Assembly: GCA_964451375.1 (NCBI GenBank)
Contig: CAYVIN010000001.1
Location: 71,931-135,930, forward strand
Reading direction: 5' to 3'
Length of the DNA stretch: 64,000 nucleotides
From: JAGXQV01 sp964451375
GTDB taxonomy: Bacteria; Pseudomonadota; Gammaproteobacteria; Burkholderiales; Sulfuricellaceae
In this document: piece after piece, positions 8,083 through 17,078 of the stretch
Numbering within the stretch: position 1 is the stretch's first letter
Layout: each line of letters begins with the position of its first letter
Translations under genes and position numbers: made by a program
Notes under the pieces: generated by a model
What the model was told of the DNA's origin: nothing
The model's database searches: none
The model's input: only the letters and a program-made list of their open reading frames with translations

Positions 8083-9095
8083 TATTCTTCGCTACTGATT
8101 TCTTTGCAAAGATCTGTGATCACACCCTGTGATTCGAAGAATAGCTGTGCAGAAGCACTGCTTGTGTCGGCACGAAGTTTCTTTACCTCGGAATATGAAA
8201 TCAGGTTGATTCGCTCTATCAAAGCACGAAGGAGTTGATCTGTAGAAACAGAATCAAGGGAAACCGTAGAGGGCACATCTAATATTTTGAGCGCTTCTCT
8301 CGCCCCATCTTTGAGAAATTTATCTCTGGCCGCTGCGTTTGTAAGAATACGCGGCAGGGCGCGTACCGTATTCAATGGGTCTATTAGCCTTTCATGAACC
8401 CAGCGAGCAAAATCTTCCATTTTGAAGCCTGCCGCCATGATGACTTGCTTAATGGCTGGCTTCTGAAGTTCCACAAAAGCACTAAAGCGAGTGGTATCAA
8501 ATGCACTGTCATCTGGAATGACGGCTCGATAGTATTTCTCCATATCGATATAGGCTTCGATGTAATCGGTGACTTCTTTTTTTTTCCCGCCACAGTAATC
8601 AATGATTTCTGCCAGGGGAAGATGATCCACATCCCTGAGAGATTGCAAATATTTTGCTTTGGAATAAGGATCCCATGGTCTGGGGCCGACCAGGTGTGCC
8701 TGGAGTCGAATGGCATCGACTGCTTTGACCATCAGGTTTTCATGAACGATAGAGGGAACATAATCCCAATTCCCGGTGGCGCCTTCCTCTTTAAAGCTGC
8801 GATAAATGGCAACTCGCGTATTCCCCTCAATGACGAGAAGTTTCCCCGAAGGGAGTTTGTTCACGATAATGGGGTTAATCAGCCCCCCGTGCGTGAGAAT
8901 GGATTGTTTGAGGCTCGAAAAAGTGGTCGAGTTGCTAGACTCCAGGTCTCCACTTCCGGCGTTAAGGGCAAGATAAAGTTGCTCGGCAGTGGGATTGTCC
9001 CCATAAATTTCAACCCACTTTCTGATGCGTGGATTGCTAATATCAAGCACAAGCTGATCAACTGGCACCCATTGGATATTATATTTATCGGCCAT
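8082..9095 (-). CDS. ParB-like protein 2
   Basis: A 337-aa protein starting at the ATG at 9095, which has a strong GGAGGTAG ribosome-binding site. HGGLINPIIV followed by VIEGNTRVAIYR (Glu90) is the ParB/Srx nucleotide-binding box, the same arrangement as in ParB-like protein 1 at the other end of the operon. The two are clearly different genes, so this operon has paired ParB-like subunits. The C-terminal part is helical and unassigned. It is first in the leftward operon. Confidence 0.7.
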   Translation of the reverse strand: MADKYNIQWVPVDQLVLDISNPRIRKWVEIYGDNPTAEQLYLALNAGSGDLESSNSTTFSSLKQSILTHGGLINPIIVNKLPSGKLLVIEGNTRVAIYRSFKEEGATGNWDYVPSIVHENLMVKAVDAIRLQAHLVGPRPWDPYSKAKYLQSLRDVDHLPLAEIIDYCGGKKKEVTDYIEAYIDMEKYYRAVIPDDSAFDTTRFSAFVELQKPAIKQVIMAAGFKMEDFARWVHERLIDPLNTVRALPRILTNAAARDKFLKDGAREALKILDVPSTVSLDSVSTDQLLRALIERINLISYSEVKKLRADTSSASAQLFFESQGVITDLCKEISSEE

Positions 9096-9179
9096 ATCTA
9101 CCTCCGTGGATTCAAATTCGAAGTGCAGCATCCAAGGGGGGCTGGTGTGGTGCACCTTCTTTCAGAAGAATACTTCAAA

Positions 9180-9535
9180 CGCTGTTCTGAACCCAAGCAC
9201 TTTGTGGGGCGGGGCTGAAATGCCGTGCAAGCACGGGAGAGGCGTGACCATGTCTGGCATCATGTGCATCGGGTGCCGAAGTTTGATTCGCTACATCTGG
9301 CACATCCATACATCTGTCCGGCGGGATATTGGACGACTGGTTATGGCCATCTCTGCACTCCTGACCATTTGCCCATCGATGAGGCGTAGGCTGAAATCCA
9401 CCTTGCCGCCGACCTGCAAATTGTGCTTGTCGCAATGCTGAAATATTGTCCGGTGCTGGCTATTGAGTTGGAAAATCGGCTCGCGGCCATCGTCGATTTC
9501 ACCTTCAACCTCGGCGCAGGGCGATTGCAAGCGCA
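9180..9535 (+). pseudogene. decayed copy of the phage lysozyme
   Basis: The DNA matches the intact lysozyme at 519-980 over most of its length: CCAAGCACTTTG, CATCGGGT-CCGAAG, CGGGATATTGGACGA and GCTGAAATATTG occur in the same order, and GTCGATTTCACCTTCAACCT near the end. Indels and stops break the frame, and the start and tail are gone. Together with the intact gene it brackets the seven-gene module as a direct repeat, pointing to insertion into, or recombination between, related prophages. Confidence 0.75.
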
Positions 9536-9582
9536 AGGTGCTGACCTACGAGCAAGACCCGGAGCGTAGAGAACCGTTTGCT

Positions 9583-9717
9583 ATGCGAAGTTCGTACTTC
9601 CTTGAGGAAATTACTGATGAGCTATCCAAAACGATGGTAAAAAAGATCAAGAACCGTTTTGGCGATGAGATTTGGCCGTGGGATCGGGCGGGGTTTGTGC
9701 AGCACACTGATAACTAA
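9583..9717 (+). pseudogene. short orphan reading frame, probably a gene remnant
   Basis: A 44-aa frame (starting MRSSYFLEEITDELSK) that reads like real protein and continues upstream into the broken lysozyme. It has no ribosome-binding site and no partner. It may be the tail of a lost gene fused to the lysozyme debris. Confidence 0.3.
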
Positions 9718-9951
9718 AGCTGCGAACGCTTTAGCTCGCAAGGCATTGTTTGAATGGGGGGTAATAGCAAAGCGTCAGGGTTTGAGGAGGCGATTGGGTG
9801 GGAGATTGGGAAAATCGGGTAGAGGTTTCGAAAATTCATGAAACGGCTACCGTCAACGAAATATCGTGCCCGAAGTTTCTCCATCGTGCGGGTCACATAG
9901 GTGAATATTGCCGAAATGGATTATAAGAAGGCCATTCCGGCAATCGGCTCA

Positions 9952-10137
9952 CTACGAAAAGTTCCGACGAAGGCGATCTCGAATTTGTCGGATGAGTTCA
10001 GAGCTCACTTCCCCGAACTCATTATCTGCTGCGCGACGAATATCTCCATCGTCACCTCCATTTTCATGCGCGCGCTTTGCGGCCCGTTCAATCCGACCCT
10101 CATCGTAGTATGCTCCCCTGCCTTGTGTATCAAACAT
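9952..10137 (-). CDS. small charged protein of unknown function
   Basis: A 61-aa protein rich in Arg, Asp and Glu (begins MFDTQGRGAYYDEGRIERAAKRAHE). A strong AAGGAGA sits 5 bases before the ATG, the best reason to think it is real. It follows the HD-domain gene on the same strand with a gap of about 70 bases, so the two may be co-transcribed. I recognise no family. Confidence 0.55.
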   Translation of the reverse strand: MFDTQGRGAYYDEGRIERAAKRAHENGGDDGDIRRAADNEFGEVSSELIRQIRDRLRRNFS

Positions 10138-10210
10138 GCCATTCTCCTTTCAGTCACCCCGATAAAATAAGAATCACGAATGGCCGGGGCAAACCACTCG
10201 CATCCATCTG

Positions 10211-10741
10211 TCAATTCCACACAGGTTGCCGTAGACACTCCCAAAGCATATCTTCGAGGTAATGATTTAATCCATAGAAGTACGCTCCAAGGGCTTGACT
10301 GTGAATGGCGTATGCCAGCCGTCTATCACGTTGCCAGTCCGGCCGTGGAGATGCAAGATTCGAGACTCTATCCGCGAGCTTAATAAGCAGCGCCCCCCTC
10401 TCCGCACCGGCCAGCTTAAGCAACTGATTGGCCTTGCGTTCCTCGGATGTTAGATTTTGGTCGTCGGTAACTGTCATTACCAAGCCATAAACGTCATGAC
10501 CAACATGCTCTATTATTGATGCTGAAATATGTCCGGGGCCATCTTCAATAGCATCGTGAAGTAAGCCGCCGGCTATGATCTTCGGATCATTGATTCCAGC
10601 ACGGTAAAGCAGGCACGCCACTTCTAAGGGATGCTCGATGTAGGGGCGGCCATCTTTACGAAACTGACCGCGATGTGCCTCAATGCAGATGTCGAGCGCA
10701 TCGATAATCAGTGGTACAGGTAGCACTGTCGAAGTTTGCAT
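10211..10741 (-). CDS. HD-domain (p)ppGpp hydrolase-like protein
   Basis: A 176-aa protein with the HD pattern of SpoT/MESH1-type alarmone hydrolases: AHRGQFRKDGRPYIEHPLEVA, GLLHDAIED, and IKLADRVSNL, containing the metal-binding His and His-Asp pairs. It has no synthetase domain, so it should only degrade (p)ppGpp or a similar nucleotide. I chose the ATG at 10741, preceded by GGAGA. The frame stays open to a GTG at 10846. Small alarmone hydrolases occur both as housekeeping genes and as antidotes to toxic alarmone synthetases, but no synthetase is seen here. It borders the debris of the duplicated CHAT locus. Confidence 0.7.
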   Translation of the reverse strand: MQTSTVLPVPLIIDALDICIEAHRGQFRKDGRPYIEHPLEVACLLYRAGINDPKIIAGGLLHDAIEDGPGHISASIIEHVGHDVYGLVMTVTDDQNLTSEERKANQLLKLAGAERGALLIKLADRVSNLASPRPDWQRDRRLAYAIHSQALGAYFYGLNHYLEDMLWECLRQPVWN

Positions 10742-10978
10742 TCCGGTCTCCATCTCTGTAATTGGTGAGCTGGGATCGATTGTGACTTGGCGGCGTGAAT
10801 TCGCTGAGGGGGTGTTGTGTGAATAACCTAAGCTCTTTTTCCGCACTTCATTTCATAGATATGGTGCGTGTCGTCCCACGTGGCGCGGCGTGCCACGATG
10901 TCCAGGAAAACGGCGGCTGCTCTACTGGCCGTCGGAAAAACACCAACCCAGCTTAAGCAAGTCATAACCGCGCATACC

Positions 10979-11432
10979 GTACAAGTCGTCAGCAAACGAC
11001 ACCGATGGCATTACGCAGATTCCCAGTGCCGCCACAGTCTGGGCAGACTGCCAATCCATGGCTATCTGGGTGGTCAGGCTTTTGTTTCAACCACACGGTT
11101 TCGTTGAGGAACATAGCCGCGGGGTCGGCTTGGGCATAAACGCGACCAAATGCCGGATGCAGGAAGTCCGGCCGGAGCTTCACCTGAACCAGAATGCGAT
11201 TCCCAACGCGCTCCAACATACCTTTCCAGCGTGAGTGCTCTAAGCCATGATGCAGCAGCATCAGTGTCACCATGCCGGCAACCGCATTGACGATGGATGT
11301 CGCCCAATTCAGAGTGCCATGGGACGTCAATCAACATTACATGGGGCGTCGAAAAAAGCGCGGTAGTGACTCTTCAGCACGCAGCGATTGCATGCTGATG
11401 TTCTGTCCGGATGGCTAAAGGTCACCTCGCCG
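10979..11432 (-). pseudogene. truncated ThiF/E1-like gene (C-terminal part only)
   Basis: This corresponds to the last half of the intact ThiF-like protein at 27341-28318. Shared segments include WATSIVNAVAGMVTLMLLHHG, FLNETVWL-QKPDHPDS and the zinc-site CPDCGGTGNLRNAIG. The N-terminal adenylation core is missing and the frame is damaged near 11340. It stops exactly at the SDR gene, so a rearrangement replaced the front of the gene. It shows that a second, older copy of the E1/CHAT locus once stood here. Confidence 0.75.
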
Positions 11433-12230
11433 TTAGACAGCCAGCATGCCGCCGTCAATCACAAAATCCATGCCTGTAGTCCATTCAGACAAAGAGCTAG
11501 CCAGGAAAACAGCAGCCTTCGCAACCTGTTCAGGCCTCCCAAGGCACCCCATTGGGACGCGATTTGCCATCGCCTCGCGCCACGCACCCGCATTGTCGGC
11601 CCCTAACCGATCCCAAACAGGTGTATCGATTGGGCCGGGTGATATGGAGTTGACGCGGATGCGATCGCCCGCTAATCTTCCTGCAAGAGATACCGTATAG
11701 GCTCGGAGAGCCGCCTTTGCAACCGGATAAAACCCGGTGGAGCCATTGCCACGATGCGCAGACACCGAACAGATGTTGATGATCACCCCACCGCTGCGCT
11801 TACGAAATTCGGGAATTGCAGCGTTAGAGCAATCGACTGCTGTGACCAGATTCAATTGTAAACTTTGGACGCAGTCCAATGAGCTTGCTTCATCAATGTT
11901 CTGAACAACCAGGCCGCCGACGTTGTTCACGAGAATGTCAATTCCGCCAAGGGCGCTGATCGCTGTATCAACTACGGCTCGGCCGCTGCCGAGTTGCGTC
12001 AGATCGAGTGCAAGTACTTCTATCCGGACTTCTGCATCATTCGGCACGAGCGCCAAGAGACTTGATCTAGCGCTATCCAATCTGCCTCTATCTCGCCCTA
12101 CCATCAGAATCGAGCAACCCTCAAGCAGGAATTCAGCCGCAATTTCCAGGCCGATGCCGGAAGACCCGCCTGTTACTATTGCAGTATTTCCCCTAAGAAG
12201 GGACCGAGGATAGTCGTTCGCTGGTTGCAT
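11433..12230 (-). CDS. SDR-family oxidoreductase
   Basis: A 265-aa short-chain dehydrogenase/reductase. TGGSSGIG (20-27) is the NAD(P)-binding loop, VNNVGG (101-106) the core NNxG, and Ser155, Tyr168 and Lys172 (YPVAK) the catalytic residues. The C-terminal tail TTGMDFVIDGG is typical of the family, as is the length. AAGGAGA precedes the ATG. The substrate cannot be told. It looks like a passenger: it sits between fragments of the duplicated locus, and its last ~130 bp recur inverted at 13429-13557. Confidence 0.85.
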   Translation of the reverse strand: MQPANDYPRSLLRGNTAIVTGGSSGIGLEIAAEFLLEGCSILMVGRDRGRLDSARSSLLALVPNDAEVRIEVLALDLTQLGSGRAVVDTAISALGGIDILVNNVGGLVVQNIDEASSLDCVQSLQLNLVTAVDCSNAAIPEFRKRSGGVIINICSVSAHRGNGSTGFYPVAKAALRAYTVSLAGRLAGDRIRVNSISPGPIDTPVWDRLGADNAGAWREAMANRVPMGCLGRPEQVAKAAVFLASSLSEWTTGMDFVIDGGMLAV

Positions 12231-12335
12231 TTATCTGTCTCCTTACCATGGCTCATGGATGGATGCCTATGGTCATCTCATTCACCGCATCGATTCCAAT
12301 CAGTACTGCTTATGGCTAGACATGATTATTTCCTT

Positions 12336-13106
12336 TCATGACGGCCCAAAATGCTTTCCCGTGCGAATATATTCCTGGTTGCAATCAGCCCACATTGACG
12401 CAATCGCCTTTATGGATTCTAGGCTGGGAACAGGGTCGGCCCAATCTATCAACTGCATGCCTTTTGCGTGGTCGAAAGTGCGATGAGTAGAGTGCGAGCT
12501 TTCGTTGCGCCCCTGATACGATGGCTGGCTAGTGATATACGCACGGAATGAACCATCGGGCAGAGTGCAAAATTCAAAGCCATAATCCGCGCAGCCGTCC
12601 TTCGTGCGGTAGAACGCCCGGCAGCAGGTGCGGTGTGTCAATGGTTGCGGGTCGCAAGACACGGTTGTACCATCGATCGGCTTAATCTGGAGAGGGGCAG
12701 GTGGCGTAGTCGTTTCGGGTGTGACGATGTTCTCAATAAGCAATTTTCCCTCGTCGTGTGGCCCTTTGTCGTGCGGAAAAAAGAGCCAAACGACAATATG
12801 TGAGCCATAAGCCATGAAATGCACACTACCCATGTCTTTCCACTCACCGTTCGCTTTCCAAAGTTTCGGCCCCCCCATTTCCCAATACTGTACGTATGCG
12901 AGATAGCCGGAGTCGATAAGGCGGTATTGATCCGAAATGCCTGGCAGAATTGTTCCCCAGTTTTCAGAGTAGAAGCTGTAATGATTAATTTCCTTGTAAC
13001 CTTGAGGGGGAAGGAAAATCAAGTGACTGTATGATTCAAACGGTTGAGAAGAGATGTCGTCGCCTGACAAGCCAGGGATATTGCTGTTGAATTGGTTGTT
13101 GCGCAT
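12336..13106 (-). CDS. two-part protein: MRNNQFN leader + shared 90-aa C-terminal domain
   Basis: A 256-aa protein starting at the ATG at 13106, preceded by GAGGAGA. The first residues (MRNNQFNSN) match the leader of two other genes in the locus (at 29666 and 17258). Residues 1-165 are not recognised. The last ~90 residues match the 97-aa protein at 29101-29394 (AYITSQPSYQGR, WADCxQxYIRTGK), including conserved Cys in the E/FCTL and WADC segments. It is therefore a longer relative of the first gene of the JAB/E1 operon. It has its own copy of the AACGTT promoter cassette. Confidence 0.6.
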   Translation of the reverse strand: MRNNQFNSNIPGLSGDDISSQPFESYSHLIFLPPQGYKEINHYSFYSENWGTILPGISDQYRLIDSGYLAYVQYWEMGGPKLWKANGEWKDMGSVHFMAYGSHIVVWLFFPHDKGPHDEGKLLIENIVTPETTTPPAPLQIKPIDGTTVSCDPQPLTHRTCCRAFYRTKDGCADYGFEFCTLPDGSFRAYITSQPSYQGRNESSHSTHRTFDHAKGMQLIDWADPVPSLESIKAIASMWADCNQEYIRTGKHFGPS

Positions 13107-13136
13107 TTCAAATCTCCTCAGGTTGATTGCAAAGCC

Positions 13137-13205
13137 AAACAACGTTGTATGGTAAGGAGATTTTGCGGGAGGGAAACCAGCAGGTCAGCTTGGTGTTGTG
13201 TGAAA
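13137..13205 (-). promoter_or_regulatory. promoter/operator cassette, copy 1
   Basis: Upstream of the 256-aa gene. ACAACGTTGT at 13139-13148 is a perfect 10-bp palindrome. The box TTCACACAACA at 13194-13204 (read on the minus strand) lies about 45 bases further upstream. The same two elements in the same order and spacing class recur at 17287-17356, 29420-29485, 29695-29763 and 33684-33750. I read the palindrome as a repressor site and the outer box as an activator or promoter element. Confidence 0.5.
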
Positions 13206-13335
13206 AAGCCGTTAAACCCCTTGCCCATGTTTCACGAGAAGTAGTCGGTAGAGGCGTCGTAAAACGAAGTGCACCGATGCCGGTGTTCAGCCGAATATCA
13301 GATCCACTTACACAGAAATCCACCGCCAGAAAGAT

Positions 13336-13425
13336 TCAGGTTGCCATCACAAAAAGCTGAAACACTCCATCTCCAGCATCAATGCAGGCAGTGATTTTGG
13401 TATCGCACTGTAGGTAAAAAGGTGG
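13336..13425 (-). pseudogene. C-terminal fragment of a second 683-aa-type gene
   Basis: Thirty codons ending in TGA encode PPFYLQCDTKITA, CIDAGDG, VFQLFVMAT, nearly the same as the end of the 683-aa protein at 20547-22598 (PPLFLQTPTKITT, CIDADEG, VLQLFVMMT). The upstream part is gone and SDR-derived DNA is joined directly to it. It is another piece of the decayed second copy of the locus. Confidence 0.7.
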
Positions 13426-13428
13426 AAC

Positions 13429-13557
13429 CGCGTCCCAATGGGGTGCCTTGGGAGGCCTGAATAGGTTGCGAAGGCTGCTGTTTTCCTGGCTAGCTCTTTG
13501 TCTGAATGGACAACGGGCTTGGATTTCGTGATCGACGGTGGCATGCTTGCGGCTTAG
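13429..13557 (+). repeat. inverted partial copy of the SDR gene 3' end
   Basis: About 130 bp that match the last part of the SDR gene (11433-11566) in opposite orientation, at roughly 90% identity by eye, down to a tail FVIDGGMLAA and stop. The matching stretch includes GGTGCCTTGGGAGGCCTGAA and TTTTCCTGGCTAGCTCTTTG. It forms an inverted repeat with the intact gene and marks a rearrangement. Confidence 0.8.
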
Positions 13558-13661
13558 CTGAAATTCCAACCAACAACGTAGATGGATCGACTTCCAATCC
13601 ATCTGATAGATTGGTCACATGTTGAAACTCAAACCCCATATGCAAGAAATAGTGCGAAATC

Positions 13662-16600
13662 ATGGATAGCGCTGAACTGAACGTGCGTATGCAAGAGGTA
13701 ATCGCACTTTTCGACGTTTATCACGACGACGAAGCCGGGATTTACAAGCTGGATTTGTTGCTCCGTGACATCAAGCTGCATCTTGACGCTGGGCAGGACT
13801 CGTTCTTGGGTGCCTACGCCAACTCTATGGACATGCGGGCTCAGATGCTGAAACACATGCGACGCAATGACGAGGCGTTGGCCTCATTCGAGATCGCCAT
13901 TCCCTGTTATGAGCGCCTTGCAAAAGAGGGAAAACACAATCTGCCTACTCTCGTAAGGAAACTCGCCGCATCACGAAAGATCTACGGCGAGCTACTGCTA
14001 TCGCTGAATAGGCCATCTGAGGCTCTTGCCATGTTCGATCAGGCGATCTTTGAAGCCACTTGTTTGATGGAAACAGGTGTGCATGACTTGGCTCAAGACA
14101 TCCCTTATCTAATAGTGCGACGTGCGCATGCATTCCATGCCTTGGACAGACTGGCTGAGGCCGTTGCAGCCTACGATAAGGCAATCGCGTATTACTTGAA
14201 GTTTGTTGACCTCGGCATGCATTATCCAATCGGCGATTTGATTGAGGCGAAGGACGAAGTGTTGCATGTGATGGGCCACCCTTCGCAGGCAATTGAGGAC
14301 TACGATCGAGTCATTTCCGTATATCGTGAAGTTACTCTGGCAGGCGGCGACAAATGGATGCTTCACCTCGCCAGAAAAACGAAACAGCGCGCAAGTAACT
14401 TATTTACGAAAGGGCGATGGGATGACGCTCTGATAGGCTTCGAGGATGCCATTTCGCAGTACCAGATCCTGAGCAAGAGTGGTGATCATAGGTGGGCTGA
14501 TTGTCTCGATGAATGTTTTGAAAGCTGCGCTCAAGTGATGTTGATTCAAGGCAGGTATCTTGAAGCTCTAGAGAATTTTTATCTGGCGAATAACGAACTC
14601 AATGCGCTCGTTGAAGAAGATGGGTATAAATGGTTGGGGCACTTGGCCAAGGTTAGGATAGGCCAAGGTCGGGCGTTCTTCATGCTTGGAGATGTCGCGT
14701 TCGCCTTGGATACTTTCGATTTTGCCATTGAAGTTTTTGACAAACTTATTAAATCAGGGCAGAACAGGTGGGTCATTTATCGGCTTGACGCCAAGGAGGC
14801 GCGTACCCATACGCTACGCAAGCTTGAAAATTACTCCGACGCAATTGCTGAACACAAGTATGTCATCGAGGGGCTGCAAGCTCTGATAGCAACTGGCGAA
14901 ACACAGTGGCAGGGCACCTTGTTCCAAGCGCTGATTAGTTGGGCGATGACGCTGGTGGATAGCGCGCAATGCCTCGAAGCCTTGGAATGCTTGCAAGCTG
15001 CGACAGGTCTAGCTTTCAAAGAAAACTTGGTCGTGTTTCCGCAAATGCTGGCGAACATCGGGGCTGTTGCACGTCTGGCGGCAGTCGATTCCAGTGTGGA
15101 AAGCATCTATGTTGACTCCCTGAAGTTGCTTGAAAATTACTTGGAGAGCTACCAGCGTATTGAAACCGGTGACTGCGACGATCAAGAATCTGCACTGCGT
15201 GATTTTTGGAGTCATTGGATGGCAACTTTCGTGGCTCAGCGGAATTACGAACTGGTGCTGGATGTGGTGACTCGTGCTCATGGTCGTCATACCGCAGCCC
15301 AAGCCATGGCGGCTCTGCTGCTGGATAAGGCAGCCAGACCGAACAAGGAGGCCAGTCTCGATCATGATCAGCAAAATTATGTTGCATTGGAGCATGCCCT
15401 CCACGACGTAGAACGGCAACTTGGTAACTTCTTCACCGATGGCACCGGCAGCGGGTTCCCTTCAATGCGCGGTGTGAGACGTGGCTGCGACATCGGCGAG
15501 GATGCTGAAAACGACAAGCGTATAGCGGAGGCCAATACCCGACGCTATGAGGGTTTGAGGGAGAAACGCTCGTATTATCTGGAAGAAAGACGACGCCAGA
15601 AAGAAACAATGATCGCTGCCGACAAACTGCCCGTAGCGCTTAGAGCGGCTACGATGTCGGAAAGCAGCCTCCAGATCGAGGACGGTGAAGCCTTGGCAAT
15701 CTGGGTGATGCCAGAGGCACTCGGTCTCGGTGACATGTCTCCCTTCGCACTGCTAAAAACTACATTTGGTATTGAGGCGCTATTCCTGAATGAAAAGCTG
15801 GATTTTGCCCAAGCCGGACTGTGCGAAAAGCAACTGATCCAGGCACTTGGTGTGGGTCGTTGCGTCCGAAATTCTGGCAGTGCACCCCTCACAGAGGCTG
15901 CCGCCAGAGCATTGGAGGATTGGGATGTTGGGGCGCTGGATGCCGCGTTGAGGAACTTCCTTGAACAAGACATCTGGCCGCTGCTTAATGAACGTTGCCA
16001 AGCTCTGAAAGTCAAGACGCTGCACATGATCACCACCGGCAGCCTCCACTCCCTGCCTTGGCAGGGTACGCGTTTTGCTCGGGGTCGGAACCTATATCTG
16101 CACCCCGGCCCCTTCGCCTATAAAAAATACAAGGACACTAGGGACGACTCGGAACCCCGTGTGCGTCCTCAACCCTCGCCGAAGAAGCCGCTCTTGGTGT
16201 TGGCCCATGAGGCGAAGGAGAATATCGAACATCGGCTTTACTGTATTCCTTTGGAAATCGCCTGCCTCAAGGCAGTGTGGGGCGAAACGGCTTTGTGCTA
16301 TGTGGATAATCTATATGATTTGTCTGAACTATCCAAGAAATCGGTCGACTACGCGGCCTTGGTCTGTCTGGGCCACGGTGGCTTCGACGAGGTAAGTGGT
16401 CAGGCAGGGCTGGTTCTGGGGTTTAATCCTGATCAATACTTTAACGAAAGTGAGCTCTCCACTGATGCCAACCGTTACTGTCACCTAGAAGCTAGTGCCT
16501 GTGTTCTGGGGAATGTAACCGACAACATACGCAGCGAACCCAGCGGCCTCATGGCCACGGCTCTGGCCAAGTCCACGGTTACTCTAGTCATGGGTTCAAC

Positions 16601-17078
16601 CATGCCGGTTGACGATCTGCTGGCTACGATACGTACCCTTCTGGTTCATGTGCTTTGGAGAGATGACAAGAAGGAGGTTGGCAAAAGTCTGCGTGCAGCG
16701 GCGAGGGAGGCACTGGTCTGCATGGAGTCGGGAGAGTGGCCGGTTGAGGCAATCAAAGCGCTACGCCTCGCCTTGATCTGTACGCTGCCAACGATAGCAA
16801 GGGCGATGGAACAGGACGGTCACAAGTTGAGGAAGCAAAATGCAGTTACCACGCGTATAGATAGGCTACGACTCGATCTAACGCTGGATGGATCGCCCCA
16901 GGGGCTAGTTGCCGACACTCAATGGAAACGCTTGGTACATGCAGTAATGGCCGATCCTCCTCTCGACCACAGTCCGATTGTTCAACAACTATCGACCCTG
17001 ATTGCCACATCCCTGCCTGCGATCGTTAAGCAACGTGATGATCTGTTGGCTTTTACTCGATACTGGATGATATGCTGA
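13662..17078 (+). CDS. TPR-CHAT caspase-like protease 1
   Basis: An 1138-aa cytosolic protein. Residues about 1-480 are TPR-like helical pairs of about 45-50 residues (EALASFEIAI, EAVAAYDKAIAYY, DALIGFEDAI). A linker with AHGRHTAAQAMAALLL is shared with the three paralogues, and the C-terminal third is a CHAT (caspase-like) peptidase: TLHMITTG-LH-LPWQG, CLGHGGFD (catalytic His905) and EASACVLG (catalytic Cys947). In the family, TPR arms sense a partner and release the protease. The last residues are TRYWMIC, shared by all four paralogues. It has no clear Shine-Dalgarno; a 16-codon frame (13618-13668) overlaps the start. The last ~230 bp are almost identical to CHAT protease 3. Confidence 0.85.
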   Translation: MDSAELNVRMQEVIALFDVYHDDEAGIYKLDLLLRDIKLHLDAGQDSFLGAYANSMDMRAQMLKHMRRNDEALASFEIAIPCYERLAKEGKHNLPTLVRKLAASRKIYGELLLSLNRPSEALAMFDQAIFEATCLMETGVHDLAQDIPYLIVRRAHAFHALDRLAEAVAAYDKAIAYYLKFVDLGMHYPIGDLIEAKDEVLHVMGHPSQAIEDYDRVISVYREVTLAGGDKWMLHLARKTKQRASNLFTKGRWDDALIGFEDAISQYQILSKSGDHRWADCLDECFESCAQVMLIQGRYLEALENFYLANNELNALVEEDGYKWLGHLAKVRIGQGRAFFMLGDVAFALDTFDFAIEVFDKLIKSGQNRWVIYRLDAKEARTHTLRKLENYSDAIAEHKYVIEGLQALIATGETQWQGTLFQALISWAMTLVDSAQCLEALECLQAATGLAFKENLVVFPQMLANIGAVARLAAVDSSVESIYVDSLKLLENYLESYQRIETGDCDDQESALRDFWSHWMATFVAQRNYELVLDVVTRAHGRHTAAQAMAALLLDKAARPNKEASLDHDQQNYVALEHALHDVERQLGNFFTDGTGSGFPSMRGVRRGCDIGEDAENDKRIAEANTRRYEGLREKRSYYLEERRRQKETMIAADKLPVALRAATMSESSLQIEDGEALAIWVMPEALGLGDMSPFALLKTTFGIEALFLNEKLDFAQAGLCEKQLIQALGVGRCVRNSGSAPLTEAAARALEDWDVGALDAALRNFLEQDIWPLLNERCQALKVKTLHMITTGSLHSLPWQGTRFARGRNLYLHPGPFAYKKYKDTRDDSEPRVRPQPSPKKPLLVLAHEAKENIEHRLYCIPLEIACLKAVWGETALCYVDNLYDLSELSKKSVDYAALVCLGHGGFDEVSGQAGLVLGFNPDQYFNESELSTDANRYCHLEASACVLGNVTDNIRSEPSGLMATALAKSTVTLVMGSTMPVDDLLATIRTLLVHVLWRDDKKEVGKSLRAAAREALVCMESGEWPVEAIKALRLALICTLPTIARAMEQDGHKLRKQNAVTTRIDRLRLDLTLDGSPQGLVADTQWKRLVHAVMADPPLDHSPIVQQLSTLIATSLPAIVKQRDDLLAFTRYWMIC

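Noticed and set aside
1158..9095. Assignment of the first module to Dnd, Dpd, BREX or DISARM
   Set aside because: Only the DGQHR-like protein and generic helicase/nuclease parts are shared; the core genes of those systems (dndC/D/E, dpdA, pglX/brxC, drmA/B) are not seen.
8394..9218. 274-codon open frame on the plus strand over ParB-like gene 2
   Set aside because: It lies antisense to a gene with a good ribosome site, recognisable motifs and operon context; composition looks like a shadow frame.
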